Below, one piece after another: positions 1 through 8,967 of a stretch of DNA of 64,000 bases. The translations under genes were made by a program, and so were the position numbers. Under the pieces are notes generated by a model. The model had not been told where the DNA came from and made no database searches. It was given only the letters and a program-made list of their open reading frames with translations. Origin of the DNA: Streptosporangium subroseum (GTDB taxonomy: Bacteria > Actinomycetota > Actinomycetes > Streptosporangiales > Streptosporangiaceae). How positions within the stretch are numbered: the stretch's first letter is position 1; each line of letters opens with the position of its first letter. The DNA is taken from positions 1 to 64,000 of the forward strand of contig NZ_FZOD01000053.1 of assembly GCF_900188345.1 (NCBI RefSeq). Direction: 5' to 3'.

Positions 1-19
1 CCGGCGGCTGATGCGGGGC

Positions 20-760
20 TTATTCGCCGGGTCTGAGGACATATCCCGCCCCGCGCAACGTGTGGATCATCGGTGCCCGGCCGGCGTCGATCTTCTTTCG
101 CAGGTAGGAGATGTACAGCTCCACCACGTTCGCCTGGCCGCCGAAGTCGTAGTTCCATACCCGGTCCAGGATCTGTGCCTTGCTGAGCACCCGCCGCGGG
201 TTGCGCATCAAAAAGCGCAGCAGCTCGAACTCGGTGGCCGTCAAAGTGATCAGCTCGCCGTCTCGCCGGACCTCGTGGCTGTCCTCGTCCAGGGTCAGGC
301 CGCCGATGACGAGCTGGGAGCCGGGGCTCAGCTCCGAGCGGGCGGTGCGGCGCATCAGCCCGCGCAGCCGGGCCACGACCTCTTCGAGGCTGAACGGCTT
401 GGTGACGTAGTCATCGCCGCCCGCCGTCAGGCCGGTGATCCGGTCTTCCAGGGAGTCTTTGGCGGTCAGGAACAGCACCGGCACATCCGAGGTCTCCGCG
501 CGTAGCCGCCGCAGCACCTCCAGGCCGTCGATGTCGGGCAGCATCACGTCGAGCACGACGGCGTCGGGCCGGAAGTCGCGTGCGGTCCGGACGGCGCTCA
601 GGCCGTCGCCGGCGCTGCGCACCTCCCAGCCCTCGTAGCGCAGCGCCATCGTCAGCAGCTCCGCCAGCGTGGGCTCGTCGTCGACCACCAGCACCCGTAC
701 GGGGCTGCCGTCCGGCCGGCGCATCGGCCCGCGGGTCTGCGCGTTCGCCATCGTCATCAC
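20..760 (-). CDS. OmpR/PhoB-family response regulator
   Basis: Two-component response regulator, 246 residues. The receiver domain spans about residues 21-135 and has the acidic pair D27-D28, the phospho-acceptor D71 (in VVLDVMLPD), T99 and K121. A winged-helix DNA-binding domain fills about 150-244. All switch residues are present, so it should be phosphorylatable and act as a transcription factor. It is transcribed leftwards and stops 20 bases from the window edge, so the sensor kinase that usually follows in the same operon would lie outside. ATGs at 760 and 751 both precede the receiver; the true start is unsettled. The subgroup (MprA/TcrA/CseB-like) cannot be named from sequence alone. 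Confidence 0.93.
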   Translation of the reverse strand: MMTMANAQTRGPMRRPDGSPVRVLVVDDEPTLAELLTMALRYEGWEVRSAGDGLSAVRTARDFRPDAVVLDVMLPDIDGLEVLRRLRAETSDVPVLFLTAKDSLEDRITGLTAGGDDYVTKPFSLEEVVARLRGLMRRTARSELSPGSQLVIGGLTLDEDSHEVRRDGELITLTATEFELLRFLMRNPRRVLSKAQILDRVWNYDFGGQANVVELYISYLRKKIDAGRAPMIHTLRGAGYVLRPGE

Positions 761-919
761 CCGATCATCAGCGGCGAAGCTGTCGGCATCCTTTTCACAT
801 CCTGTGTATCACCTGTGCGAATGCGGGCGCACGATCGCATCGGGTGCCCGTGGCCTGCCGGCGCCACCGGCATGGCGCCGAGCCCCGACGCAGCAGGCCT
901 CATCGCCGGCGGCCGGGCG

Positions 920-2005
920 TCACTCGCCTCTTGAGGGTTTGCGCAGCAACGGATGGGAGCGCATCGCCACCTCCAGTTCCCCGGGCAGCTCATCGCGGTA
1001 GCGGCCCAGCGTCGCCAGGTCGCTGTGACCCAGCACCCGCCGTACCGCGTCCATGTCGACCGCATCGGCCAGCAGATGCGTGGCGGTGGTGTGCCGCAGA
1101 CCGTGCGGGGTCACCGAACGCCGCCGGTCGGGATCCACCCGCCGCTGCACCCGGTCGATCACCGCCTGCACGTCGCCCCGCGCCAGACGCCTGCCCCGCC
1201 ACGACAGCAGCAACGCCTTGTCCTGCGTCGCCGGCCTGCCTCGCGCCAGATACGCCTCCAGCACCCGGGCCACGTCACCGGGCAGCGGCACGTCACGCGT
1301 CTTGCCGCCCTTGCCGAAGATCCGCCAGTAACGCACTCCGTCGTTGGTGTAGAAATCCTCCACGTTGGCCCGCACCAGCTCCGACACCCGCGGCCCCATC
1401 GTCGACAGCAGCAACACGATCAGCCCGTCCCGCAACTCCGTATGCTGATCACGACGCTGGGAGCGCCGCGCGGTCACCGCCGGACCGTCGTCGCCGCCCT
1501 CCGGGCCCCCCTCACGGCCACGGTCATCCGGGCCGCCGCCGTGGCCGCCGAGATCGACCGCCGCGCCGATCAGCCCCTGAGCCTGCTCACGGGTCAGCGC
1601 CCGCCGCTCCGGTCGCAGACCCCCGCGCTCCTTGGCCGTCACCGTCGTCAGCGCCATCGGATTGATCTGCACCCAGCCCGTCAGCGTCGCGTGCTTGAAC
1701 AACGCCGAGATCGACCGCCGGAACCTCGACTGCGAGGAGGCCGACTGCAGGCCGCCGTCCGGTACGGCCCGCCGCCCGTCAGGTTTGCGCGCGAACGCCA
1801 GCAAGATGGCGTCCACATCCTCACCCGTCAGATCGTCCAGGACCGTCTCCTCACCCGCGAGGGCCACGAAGGTGGCCACGTCGCGCGCGTAGACCTCCGC
1901 CGTCGCCATGGACAGGGCGCCCGTCAGCGTCTTGGCCCGGACCAGCTCCACATAACGATCGGCCGACTCCTGCACGGTGAGACGATTCAGATCCGCTGGC
2001 CGCAT
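920..2005 (-). CDS. Tyrosine recombinase (XerC/D-like integrase)
   Basis: Site-specific DNA recombinase, 361 residues from the ATG at 2005. That start is chosen over an upstream in-frame ATG because the extra 47 residues are Arg-rich and not protein-like. An N-terminal SAM-like core-binding domain lies at about 10-125. The catalytic set is complete: R206 (GPRVSELVR), K235 (GKGGKTRDVP), H301/R304 (HGLRH), H327 (GHSD) and the nucleophile Y336 (GRYRDE). About 32 residues of Gly/Asp/Arg-rich low-complexity sequence (about 154-185) interrupt the protein just before the catalytic Arg box. No direct repeats or cargo mark an element around it, so it may be a solitary chromosomal recombinase or a relic of a mobile element. 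Confidence 0.88.
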   Translation of the reverse strand: MRPADLNRLTVQESADRYVELVRAKTLTGALSMATAEVYARDVATFVALAGEETVLDDLTGEDVDAILLAFARKPDGRRAVPDGGLQSASSQSRFRRSISALFKHATLTGWVQINPMALTTVTAKERGGLRPERRALTREQAQGLIGAAVDLGGHGGGPDDRGREGGPEGGDDGPAVTARRSQRRDQHTELRDGLIVLLLSTMGPRVSELVRANVEDFYTNDGVRYWRIFGKGGKTRDVPLPGDVARVLEAYLARGRPATQDKALLLSWRGRRLARGDVQAVIDRVQRRVDPDRRRSVTPHGLRHTTATHLLADAVDMDAVRRVLGHSDLATLGRYRDELPGELEVAMRSHPLLRKPSRGE

Positions 2006-2170
2006 GATCTCAGGAACACCCTTCCTCGAACGCGCCGGCCCCACCGGCCGGCGCCACGACAATCCCGCCACCCGCCGCAGGCGGCGGCGAACCCGGCGGC
2101 CGCACCGTGAGCGCGCCGCCCACCGCACCACCGCCCACCGCGTCACCGCGGCCGGACATCTCGCCGCCGA

Positions 2171-3067
2171 TCATCCGGGCAGCCGCAGCGTGCTCGGGCT
2201 CACCCCGCGCACCCGCTTGAACGCCGCACTGAAACCGAACGCGTCGGCGTAACCCACCTGGCGGGCCGCCGCCGCCACCGTCGTCTCCCGCCGCGCCAGC
2301 AGATCCGCCGCCAGCGCCATCCGCCACTCGGTCACATACGCCAGCGGAGGCTGTCTCACCAGCGCGGTGAACCTGCGGGCGAAGGCCGCCCGCGACATCC
2401 CCACCGCATCGGCCAGCGCCGCCACCGTCCACCCCGCCGCCGGAGCGTCATGAATCATCCGCAGCGCCCGGCCGATCCGCGGATCGCTCAGCGCCGCATA
2501 CCAGCTGGGCGCATCGGCCTCCTCCCGGGCGAACCACGCCCGCAGCGCCACCACCAGCAGCACGTCCAGCAGCCGGTCCAGCACCACCTGCCGTCCCGGC
2601 GCCGAACCGCTCACCTCCGCCCAGACCAGCTGCAGCGGCGGCCCCAGCAGCACGTCACCGCCCGGCACCACCAGCACCTGCGGCAGTACGTCCAGCAGCC
2701 GCTGCGACAGCTCGCCGCCCAGCTGGTAGGCGCCGGTCACCAGCAGGCACCCGCCGCCGGCTCCGATGCCCTGGTCCGGCTCACCCACCTCGCCCGCGCG
2801 GTCCTCGCCGTGGACGATTCGCTGCGGGGGAGTGCCGGGTGAGTCGGAGATCACGAACGTCCTGTCGCCGCGCACCAGTGCCACATCGCCCGGTCGCAGC
2901 AGCCGCGCCTCGCCCCCGGCGGGCACCACCCACGCCTCACCGTGAACCATCGTCGCCAGCGACAGCGGAGCCCGGGCCGCGAACCGCCGCGACCACGGGG
3001 GAGAGGCCGGCGACCGGCCGAACACCTCGCCGCGCGCCCGCACCTCGTTCAGGAGATCGCCGATCAC
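2171..3067 (-). CDS. AraC-family regulator with cupin-type sensor domain
   Basis: Transcription factor of about 298 residues. The N-terminal half resembles the AraC/CupinRmlC-type domain of regulators placed beside small oxidoreductases (WVVPAGGEARLLRPGDVAL). The C-terminal half carries the double helix-turn-helix: TVAALADAVGMSRAAFARRF, then AAARQVGYADAFGFSAAFKR. An ATG lies upstream at 3115, but the GTG at 3067 is preferred because GAGAGG sits 6 bases before it and the domain begins right after. No cognate oxidoreductase is adjacent. The divergent neighbour is the exported PHP/BNR protein, a possible but untested target. Confidence 0.85.
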   Translation of the reverse strand: MIGDLLNEVRARGEVFGRSPASPPWSRRFAARAPLSLATMVHGEAWVVPAGGEARLLRPGDVALVRGDRTFVISDSPGTPPQRIVHGEDRAGEVGEPDQGIGAGGGCLLVTGAYQLGGELSQRLLDVLPQVLVVPGGDVLLGPPLQLVWAEVSGSAPGRQVVLDRLLDVLLVVALRAWFAREEADAPSWYAALSDPRIGRALRMIHDAPAAGWTVAALADAVGMSRAAFARRFTALVRQPPLAYVTEWRMALAADLLARRETTVAAAARQVGYADAFGFSAAFKRVRGVSPSTLRLPG

Positions 3068-3415
3068 ATCCACCCTCTCAAGGTAGACGATCACGCATGC
3101 CCGCACGCGTAGCACCTATAGGAGAGTCTCGTTCGCGTCCGATCACGCCCGCAGATCCGGTGAAAACGGCGTTCACGCCGCATGACGACCCGCGCCCGCC
3201 TCCGCCGCCCGCGAACACCCGCGAAGCCGGATCGTCCCCGCGCGGGGTCGTACGGTGCGACCCGCCACGGACGGAACGCCTTATTGATTCACAATCCGGA
3301 CATTATGGCTTCCGGTGCCGTTCAGCCCCCGAAAGACCGGCCCCGCTAACGTTCCACCGACCTTGCCGCCAACCGGCACCGTCGGCCCCCAACAGGCAAC
3401 AGATAGGGAACGTCA
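3068..3415. other. Intergenic region between divergent genes
   Basis: About 350 bases between the AraC-type regulator and the exported PHP/BNR gene. It must contain both promoters. No convincing -35/-10 pair, operator palindrome or small gene was seen. Confidence 0.5.
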
Positions 3416-5881
3416 GTGGGATTGAACCGCAGGCAATTCATGATCGTCGGTGGGACCGTGATCGCGGCCTCCGGACTGACCACGGAACAGGCGTCGGCCT
3501 CCGCAACGGAGCAGACCCCCGCACCGGCGACCACATCCGGAAAGCACACCACACCCCAGGGCCAATGGCTGGCAGGGGAGACCCACGCACACGACGACCA
3601 CTCCGCCGACGGCAGCCTCCCACGCCAGACCTCCAAGCAGACCCTCCCCGGAAACCTTCCCCTCTCCGACCAGATCGGCGAAGCCGAACGAATCGGACTG
3701 GACTTCCTGCCCCTGACCGACCACCGCACCTACGACCAGCACTGGGACCCCCAGTGGCAATCCTCGAAACTGCTGCTCATCCCCGGCGAGGAAGCCAACG
3801 GATCCCCCCACGCCATCGTGCTCGGCGCGATCGACACCATCGTCGACGGAGCCAACCCACCCGGCTCCCCGGCATTCCGGCACGTGCAACAGTCCATCTG
3901 GGACACCCACGCCCAAGACGCCGCCTGGTCGACGGCACACCCCGACGACGGTGAATACACCCCCGCCACCGGACCCACCGACAACGCCAGCGCCCAGGGA
4001 ATGAACACCGTCGAGGTATGGAACGTCGCCTCAAACCCCGACGCGCAAATCGACTACACCGAGAACCGATGGAACAACGGCTTCCGATTCGGCGCCGTCG
4101 GAGCCAGCGACTGCCACTTCCGCGAACTGTGGGGCACCGCCAGCCCCGGCCAGCCCACCACCTGGGTATTCGCCTCCCAGCGCTCCGTACGCGGAATCCT
4201 CGACGCGATCCGCGCCGGACGCACCTCCGTCTCAGCCACCCCCCAGGGACCGTTCGTCACGATCGAGGCCGACGTCGACGGTGACGGCGCATTCGAGGCC
4301 ATCGGCGGCGACGAAATGATCGTCCGCGACCGCAAACTGCCGAAAAAAGCCCGCCTCCGCGTACGAATCCGCCGCGGCGCCGGCACCAGAGTCCTCATCT
4401 ACGCCTCACCCGGACGCTCGGCAGGCCCCCTCGCGACCTTCACCCCCGACACCGCCGACCAGACCTACCTCATCCCCTTCACCCTCGGCGCCGCCCACAA
4501 CTGGTACCGAGCCGAAGTCCGCGCACCCGGAGCACTGTCCGGACGCGACGCCGACCCGACCCTGCCCGACCAACTGCGCGCGGCCACCTCACCGATCTTC
4601 ATCTCCCTGCGCACACCCGCGGAACCCACACCCGAGATCGCCCTCCCACCCGCCGACACCCGCAACGACCACGCCACCCCGGCACTCGGCGAGACCGGGC
4701 AGTTCACCGGCTTCGCCGACGTCGCAGGACAGGGCGACACCGCCCACGTCGTCGCCGAAACACACCGCGACCACAAAACCTCGATCCTCTACCGCCGCAT
4801 GGACCCCCACGGCCACACCACCCACACGGTGGAACTGTCAGCGGGCTCATCTACCGCCTGCTCCCCACGCATCGCCGTATCCGGCGACGACGTCTGGGTC
4901 GTATGGCAGGACTCCCAAGGCCGCGAACAACCCCACCAGCCAGAGATCTTCCTGCGCCACAGCCGCAACGCAGGACGCACGTTCGAACCCGCCACCCGCC
5001 TGACCAACGGCAGAGGCCGCGCGATCCACCCCGCCCTGTCGGTGCTCGCCGGAAAATACCCCGTCGTCGCATGGGCCGACAACAGCACCGGCGCCTTCGA
5101 CGTCTACGCGCAAGTGATCGGACTCGACAAAACCCCCGTCAACCTGTCGGCACCCGGCAAGACCACCGACCCCGGCACTCCCGCCACCGACGCCAGATCC
5201 CCGAAATACCCGGCCTCGCTGTTCCCCGCCATCGCCGTCACAGCCGACCGCAGCATCATGGTGACCTGGCAGGACAACCGATTCGACCCCGACCCGCTCT
5301 GGACCGGACACACCCCGGCACCCGGCCAGACACCCACCGGCACCGACCCGGACAACTGGCAGATCCTGGCAAGCACCCGCGCCGCAGACAGCCACAGCTG
5401 GACCCAACCCGTACAGGTCAGCGCCGCCACCGACGCCGCCGACCGCCACCCGAGCGTCGCCACCGACCGCGACGGCACATTCGTGGTCATGTGGGAGACC
5501 AAGGCACTGAAGAGCTCCGGCGCCAACCTGTCACTGCGCGCCAGCCGATCGGCCGACGGCGGCAGGACCTGGTCGGCACCCGAACCCGTCGGCCTGAACC
5601 CCGACGCCATGAGCCAGCGGCCACGCCTGAGCCAGGACCCCGACAACTCCGTACGCGCGGTCTGGTACGACACCCGCTCGGCCGACTGGCGATGGAAGGT
5701 GTTCACCTCCCGCCTCGACCGCCGCTCGGGATGGACCCCACCCGCGCAGCTCACCACCCTCGGCAACGGCACGTTCCCCTCCATCGGCCACGGCTTCGTG
5801 GTCTTCACCAGCGACCGGGCAGCCACCCGGACCCAGCGCGACGGAACACAACAGATCTACCTGATCCCCACCCCCAGATAA
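3416..5881 (+). CDS. Tat-exported PHP-domain protein with C-terminal BNR/sialidase-like repeats
   Basis: 821-residue secreted protein with a GTG start. Residues 4-30 form a twin-arginine signal (NRRQFMIVGG, then a short hydrophobic run and an Ala-rich end). The next domain is PHP/CehA-like metallohydrolase: metal-ligand candidates H57, H59 (GETHAHDDH) and D102/H103 (LPLTDHRTYD), with later His/Asp in STAHPDD and GASDCHF. From about residue 420 the protein resembles exo-sialidase/BNR propellers, with recurring S-x-D-x-G-x-T-W and VVWQD/VTWQDNR-type strands. Expected role is extracellular phosphoesterase or glycan-related hydrolysis; the substrate is unknown. It is a single-gene unit with a strong hairpin after the stop. 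Confidence 0.8.
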   Translation: MGLNRRQFMIVGGTVIAASGLTTEQASASATEQTPAPATTSGKHTTPQGQWLAGETHAHDDHSADGSLPRQTSKQTLPGNLPLSDQIGEAERIGLDFLPLTDHRTYDQHWDPQWQSSKLLLIPGEEANGSPHAIVLGAIDTIVDGANPPGSPAFRHVQQSIWDTHAQDAAWSTAHPDDGEYTPATGPTDNASAQGMNTVEVWNVASNPDAQIDYTENRWNNGFRFGAVGASDCHFRELWGTASPGQPTTWVFASQRSVRGILDAIRAGRTSVSATPQGPFVTIEADVDGDGAFEAIGGDEMIVRDRKLPKKARLRVRIRRGAGTRVLIYASPGRSAGPLATFTPDTADQTYLIPFTLGAAHNWYRAEVRAPGALSGRDADPTLPDQLRAATSPIFISLRTPAEPTPEIALPPADTRNDHATPALGETGQFTGFADVAGQGDTAHVVAETHRDHKTSILYRRMDPHGHTTHTVELSAGSSTACSPRIAVSGDDVWVVWQDSQGREQPHQPEIFLRHSRNAGRTFEPATRLTNGRGRAIHPALSVLAGKYPVVAWADNSTGAFDVYAQVIGLDKTPVNLSAPGKTTDPGTPATDARSPKYPASLFPAIAVTADRSIMVTWQDNRFDPDPLWTGHTPAPGQTPTGTDPDNWQILASTRAADSHSWTQPVQVSAATDAADRHPSVATDRDGTFVVMWETKALKSSGANLSLRASRSADGGRTWSAPEPVGLNPDAMSQRPRLSQDPDNSVRAVWYDTRSADWRWKVFTSRLDRRSGWTPPAQLTTLGNGTFPSIGHGFVVFTSDRAATRTQRDGTQQIYLIPTPR

Positions 5882-5892
5882 CCGCCCAACAG

Positions 5893-5926
5893 CGGGGGCG
5901 GCACGACACCTCTCCGGCCGCCCCCG
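5893..5926 (+). terminator. Hairpin terminator after PHP/BNR gene
   Basis: Ten-base perfect arms CGGGGGCGGC (5893-5902) and GCCGCCCCCG (5917-5926) with a 14-base loop, 11 bases after the stop codon at 5881. No T-tract, as usual in actinomycetes. Confidence 0.65.
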
Positions 5927-6028
5927 CCCCCGCCCCCCGCCCCACCACTCCGGCTCACGCCGACCGGCGTCGCCGAGCCCAGGGAAGTGGCACCGCAGAC
6001 CCGCGACCACACCCGGTGAAACCGGGCC

Positions 6029-7780
6029 CTACTCACCGGCGGAGGGGGCCGTTAGCGCAGCCTGAAAGAGAGCCTGGTGCCGTGCGACATACTCGGCGTC
6101 AGCCCGGTAAAAAGCGTCATGCCCCTGCGCGATATGACCCGCGAACGCCTCGTTACCCGCATCGGCCTGATCATGCATATGACGGACCAGATGCCCCAGC
6201 CGGGCCCGCACGGTAGCGGCCAGCACACTCCGATCGAAGCCACCGAGCCGATAGGCATCGGCGAACAGACGCAACCGACGCGCCTGCTCCCCAACAGGAG
6301 GAGCTCCCTTCTCGCCCTGAGGATCACTCAGAGGCACGAACCGGTACGCCGCATAGGCGACATCCCAGATGCGCGGTCCAGGATGAACGGTGTCGAAATC
6401 GATGAACGCGACCGGACGCCCATCACGAAACACACAGTTATAAGGGGCGACATCCCCATGACAGATCACCTCAGCCGGACTCCGCGGGGAAAAATACCAG
6501 TCGGCATCCGACGGTGAGACAAAACCAACGGTCGCATCGTGGTAATCCCGCAACAGCACACCAACGGCGAGCAGAGCGCCATCCGACCGCGCATACTCCG
6601 GCAACGGATAGTTGGGAACCTGACCGGGCAGGAAATCCAAAACCTCCCGGCCCTCGGCATCCAACCCGTGACTCGCGGGAGCACCGGCGAAACCAACCGC
6701 CGCGAGATGCTCCAGCAGCGCATGAACGGCCGGCGTCCAACGCCCCACGGGCCGCCGCACCGTGACACCCACCCTGACGACATGATTGACACCACCACCG
6801 GTCAACACTTCTTCGTGGCCCCGGCCTCCTATCCCTGACCCACGGTGCAAAGTAGAGACCGAGGTCATGCGCTCGTCGTGCTCGCGGAGCATCCGCATGA
6901 CGGTGGCGGGTGAGGGGTGCTGCCCCTTCTTTGCGCCGGTGGTGATGACGAGCCGCTTGGCGATGTCGCGCAGGCTCATCTCCTGGTCACGCAGGTGGAG
7001 GGCCATGGACAGCATGTCGGGGTCGGTGACGCCGGCGCCGCCGATGGTCTTGCCGCGCTTGCGGGCGGACTCGTGGCCTTCAAGAGTGCGGTCGCGGATA
7101 TACTCGCGCTCCATGCCGGACATGGCCGCGAGCACGGTAAAGACGATGCCGGAGGGGTCGTGCGATCCCTTGAGTTCGCCGGTGAGGAACTCCAGGCCGA
7201 CGTCGCTGGCCTTCAGCTCCTCGGCGAGCATGGCCAGCTCGATGCCGCGACCGAGCCGCTTGTGCTCGTGAACGACGAGGGTGACGGCGACACCGGAGGA
7301 ACGGATCTCCCCGGCGAGTTTCACGGCGGCCTCCAGATCGGGGCGCCGCGCGGCCCGGGTAGAAATCTTCTCCGAGAAGACCCGGGTCACCCCGGCCTCG
7401 GCGAGGGAGTCGAGCTGTGCGTCCAGCGACTGCCCGGCAGCCGAGGCACGGGCGTAGCCGAGGCGGACGTGCCCGACTGGATCGGTGGCGCTCGCGGGCC
7501 GGGGCAGCTCGGCCCAGGCCGAGCCCGGCTTGCGTACGGCGGGGATCGGGACGCTGAGCGTCTTGGCGAGTTGGGGTACGAGGCGGAAACGGGCGGTGTG
7601 GTACTGGATGGCCACCTTGCCCTTGCCGGTGCGGCACGGGGAGCCCGCGGGAGCGGCGCAGGTGGACATCGGGCAGTCATGCGCTTCCACACGCTTGAAA
7701 TCGTCGGCCACGCCTCGGACTGTTTCATGAGGGTGTTTCAGGCGTCCAGTCATTTGCAACAACTCATGAAACATGATCAC
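6029..7780 (-). CDS. Serine recombinase fused to an aminoglycoside-phosphotransferase-like domain
   Basis: 583-residue open frame joining two normally separate proteins. Residues about 35-62 hold a Cys/His cluster (C36, C41, C49) typical of the N-terminus of a Streptomyces-type recombinase family. Residues 105-303 are a resolvase/invertase domain with nucleophile S113 (LGYARASAAGQ) and the SGMEREYIRDRT helix. From about 319 to 583 there is an APH-type phosphotransferase with catalytic HGDVAPYN (441-448, D443) and the DFD metal triad (461-463). An ATG at 6868 (M305) sits exactly at the joint and could start the phosphotransferase alone. The recombinase start is uncertain: GTG 7780, ATG 7753 and ATG 7669 are all possible. 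Inverted repeats overlap its 5' end. Confidence 0.82.
   Translation of the reverse strand: MIMFHELLQMTGRLKHPHETVRGVADDFKRVEAHDCPMSTCAAPAGSPCRTGKGKVAIQYHTARFRLVPQLAKTLSVPIPAVRKPGSAWAELPRPASATDPVGHVRLGYARASAAGQSLDAQLDSLAEAGVTRVFSEKISTRAARRPDLEAAVKLAGEIRSSGVAVTLVVHEHKRLGRGIELAMLAEELKASDVGLEFLTGELKGSHDPSGIVFTVLAAMSGMEREYIRDRTLEGHESARKRGKTIGGAGVTDPDMLSMALHLRDQEMSLRDIAKRLVITTGAKKGQHPSPATVMRMLREHDERMTSVSTLHRGSGIGGRGHEEVLTGGGVNHVVRVGVTVRRPVGRWTPAVHALLEHLAAVGFAGAPASHGLDAEGREVLDFLPGQVPNYPLPEYARSDGALLAVGVLLRDYHDATVGFVSPSDADWYFSPRSPAEVICHGDVAPYNCVFRDGRPVAFIDFDTVHPGPRIWDVAYAAYRFVPLSDPQGEKGAPPVGEQARRLRLFADAYRLGGFDRSVLAATVRARLGHLVRHMHDQADAGNEAFAGHIAQGHDAFYRADAEYVARHQALFQAALTAPSAGE
7721..7773. repeat. Perfect 11-bp inverted repeat at the recombinase 5' end
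   Basis: TGTTTCATGAG (7721-7731) and its exact reverse complement CTCATGAAACA (7763-7773), separated by 31 bases. It overlaps the possible start codons of the serine recombinase. Candidate recombinase-binding/crossover site or autoregulatory operator (inference). Confidence 0.8.
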
Positions 7781-7807
7781 CGCAGGTGGGCTGCCGGGCG
7801 GCGGGGC

Positions 7808-7833
7808 GTTTCACGAGCGACCACCTATGAAAC
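7808..7833. repeat. Second GTTTCA/TGAAAC inverted pair
   Basis: GTTTCACGAG (7808-7817) and CTATGAAAC (7825-7833) repeat the motif of the 7721-7773 pair in the same inward arrangement. The 26-base span is close to the size of a resolvase dimer subsite. Four copies of a GTTTCATGAG-like half-site therefore lie within 115 bases, alternating in strand. Confidence 0.65.
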
Positions 7834-8049
7834 ATGCGCGGCCGGTGTTACTTCTACCTGCTGGCCCGCTCGGTGCGACTGAGCGTTCCTGTTGGCCACT
7901 GAGCGCCGTAGTTGCCGGTGTGAGCCCACCGGACGGCAGCCGGGGCCCCTACCCAGGTACGAATTTCACCCGCGCCTCCGGTCGTTGATGCCTGCGGCGG
8001 GTGCGAATCGCCTGAGGCGGGCCGAACCCTCGTCGGCGATACTGGGTCC

Positions 8050-8892
8050 ATGGAGTATGTCGGCCGGGTGCCCGCCCCGCCGCTCGACCGGTTCATAGAC
8101 GACATCTACTGCCTGACCGGGGTGCCTGGTCACCGTCGGATGGTTGTCCCGCCGATGCCGTCGGCGCACCTGGTCATCAACCTGGGCGAACCTGCCCGCC
8201 TGTGGGATTCCGACCCTTCGGTGCCTCCGGAAGTGGTGTCGGACGGGTGGTTCGTGGGTCTGTGGACCAGGCGTTTCCTTTATGAGTACCCCACGCGGGT
8301 AAGGCTCGTCGGGGTGCACTTCAAGCCTTGGGGGATGGCGGCGTTTGTCGACATGCCGGCGACCGATCTGCGGGACCGGTGGGTGCCCGTCGACGCCGTG
8401 TGGCAAGGGTCCGTGGACCGGATCCGCAACAGGGTCGGCGAGACCACGTCCGCCGCCGAGACGCTGCGGATCCTGGAGGAGGAGCTGCGCTCGCGCCTGG
8501 TCGAGGCGCCGTCGCGCGGGCTCGACCTGGTCCAGCACGTCGGCGGGTGGCTGGAGACCTCCCATGGTGCGATCCCTGTCGGTGCGCTGAGCGACGCCGC
8601 CGGAGTCAGCAGCACCACCCTGGCCACGCAGTTCAAGGCGCACGTCGGGGTCACTCCGAAGAAGGTGGCTCGGATATACCGCTTCGCGCAGCTGATCAGG
8701 TCCGTGGACGCCCTGCGCCCGGTCGACTGGTCGGAGCTCGCTCTCATGGCGGGCTACTTCGACCAGGCCCACTTCAGCAAGGAGTTCAAGGACTTCACCG
8801 GCCACACCCCGACGGAGTACCTGGCGCTGAGACGCCGGATGCCGGCCGAGCGGGAGTTCCCGCCGGACGACGGTCCGATGCCTGCTTCTTGA
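8050..8892 (+). CDS. AraC-family regulator (DUF6597-type N-terminus)
   Basis: 280 residues. The N-terminal domain (VVPPMPSAHLVINLGEP, then VGVHFKPWGMAAFV) is the type seen in many actinomycete AraC-like regulators. The C-terminal HTH lies at about 178-265 (PVGALSDAAGVSSTTLATQF and LALMAGYFDQAHFSKEFKDF). A -10-like GATACT (8038-8043) lies 6 bases before the ATG, suggesting a leaderless transcript. The DHFR-family gene starts 75 bases downstream in the same direction and is the likely co-transcribed partner. Confidence 0.88.
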   Translation: MEYVGRVPAPPLDRFIDDIYCLTGVPGHRRMVVPPMPSAHLVINLGEPARLWDSDPSVPPEVVSDGWFVGLWTRRFLYEYPTRVRLVGVHFKPWGMAAFVDMPATDLRDRWVPVDAVWQGSVDRIRNRVGETTSAAETLRILEEELRSRLVEAPSRGLDLVQHVGGWLETSHGAIPVGALSDAAGVSSTTLATQFKAHVGVTPKKVARIYRFAQLIRSVDALRPVDWSELALMAGYFDQAHFSKEFKDFTGHTPTEYLALRRRMPAEREFPPDDGPMPAS

Positions 8893-8967
8893 TTTTCTAC
8901 AAGCGCAGCCCTTCCCGAGGCCAGCACAATCGGAGGTGACCATTCCAGAAGACTTAAGGAGACCCCC

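Noticed and set aside
580..2110. Long plus-strand frames opposite the response regulator and the first recombinase
   Set aside because: Arg/Pro/Ala-rich mirror frames of real minus-strand genes with complete catalytic motifs; no domain content.
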